Source: Desulfuromonadaceae bacterium
Lineage (GTDB): Bacteria > Desulfobacterota > Desulfuromonadia > Desulfuromonadales > Desulfuromonadaceae
Length of the DNA: 6,299 nt
Direction: 5' to 3'
Assembly: GCA_027065245.1 (NCBI GenBank)
Contig: JAMOOS010000312.1
Span: 1 to 6,299 of the forward strand
In this document: piece after piece, positions 6,227 to 6,299 of the stretch
Position numbering within the stretch: the stretch's first letter is position 1
Layout: each line of letters starts with the position of its first letter
Notes under the pieces: generated by a model
What the model was told of the DNA's origin: nothing
What the model saw: the letters and a program-made list of their open reading frames with translations, nothing else
The model's database searches: none
Translations under genes and position numbers: made by a program

Positions 6227-6299
6227 GGCGGGGAAATCCTGTTTCGGTTAGAAAGGCGGTAAAATCATCGGCCAGCGGCGCGACAAAGCAGCAGCGCCG
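6204..6299 (-). CDS. Possible 3' end of an unrecognised gene upstream of lgt
   Basis: Read leftwards from the right edge, one frame stays open and ends at a TGA (6206-6204) inside lgt. Its last residues read FVAPLADDFTAFLTETGF and then PRHVALSKH. The composition suits the end of a soluble protein, and the implied overlap with lgt is 23 bases. A second minus-strand frame is also open from the edge and stops at TAA (6251-6249), 22 bases before the lgt ATG, with residues such as LSRRWPMILPPF. That spacing would be more conventional. With fewer than 100 bases I cannot decide between them or name a family. Confidence 0.25.
   Translation of the reverse strand, partial: RRCCFVAPLADDFTAFLTETGFPRHVALSKH

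Overview
The window (about half G+C, densely packed) looks like a piece of a Gram-negative chromosome. The evidence is an exported M16-type peptidase, a diderm-style Lgt, Shine-Dalgarno-led genes and sigma70-like promoter elements. The HAD protein and the GAF/PP2C/STAS/anti-sigma set recall Desulfuromonadales/Geobacter-type bacteria. That placement is an impression from memory, not a search result, and a gammaproteobacterium is not excluded.

Layout. (1) 1-203, minus strand: the first 67 codons of a secreted M16 family zinc-peptidase-like protein, running off the left edge. (2) 204-436: divergent intergenic region with a good -35/-10 pair for the rightward operon (374-402) and a candidate extended -10 for the leftward gene (243-251). 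(3) 437-4806, plus strand: a four-cistron signalling operon. It encodes a 79-aa two-helix membrane protein; a large SLC5-like membrane sensor with STAC, GAF and PP2C/SpoIIE phosphatase domains; a STAS anti-anti-sigma protein; and an RsbW/SpoIIAB-type ATPase/kinase. (4) 4797-6226, minus strand: lgt followed by a HAD phosphatase, joined by an ATGA overlap and converging on the signalling operon with a 10-base tail-to-tail overlap. (5) 6204-6299, minus strand: a short, undecidable 3' end of a gene upstream of lgt.

The centre of interest is the operon. The sodium:solute-symporter-like domain followed by STAC is the input half of CbrA-type histidine kinases. Here the output is a PP2C phosphatase instead of a kinase, and the next two genes are the classical substrate (STAS protein) and the opposing kinase of a partner-switching module. 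The inferred pathway is: membrane/solute and GAF input, then dephosphorylation of the STAS protein, then its binding to the RsbW-like kinase, then release of a sigma factor or other partner encoded outside the window.

The sensor gene is broken as written. At a run of six C (1978-1983) the reading frame shifts by -1. With one more C it would read through as one protein of 1071 residues with conserved sequence on both sides of the junction. Missed base, real mutation and programmed/slippage frameshifting cannot be separated from this sequence alone; the first is the simplest explanation.
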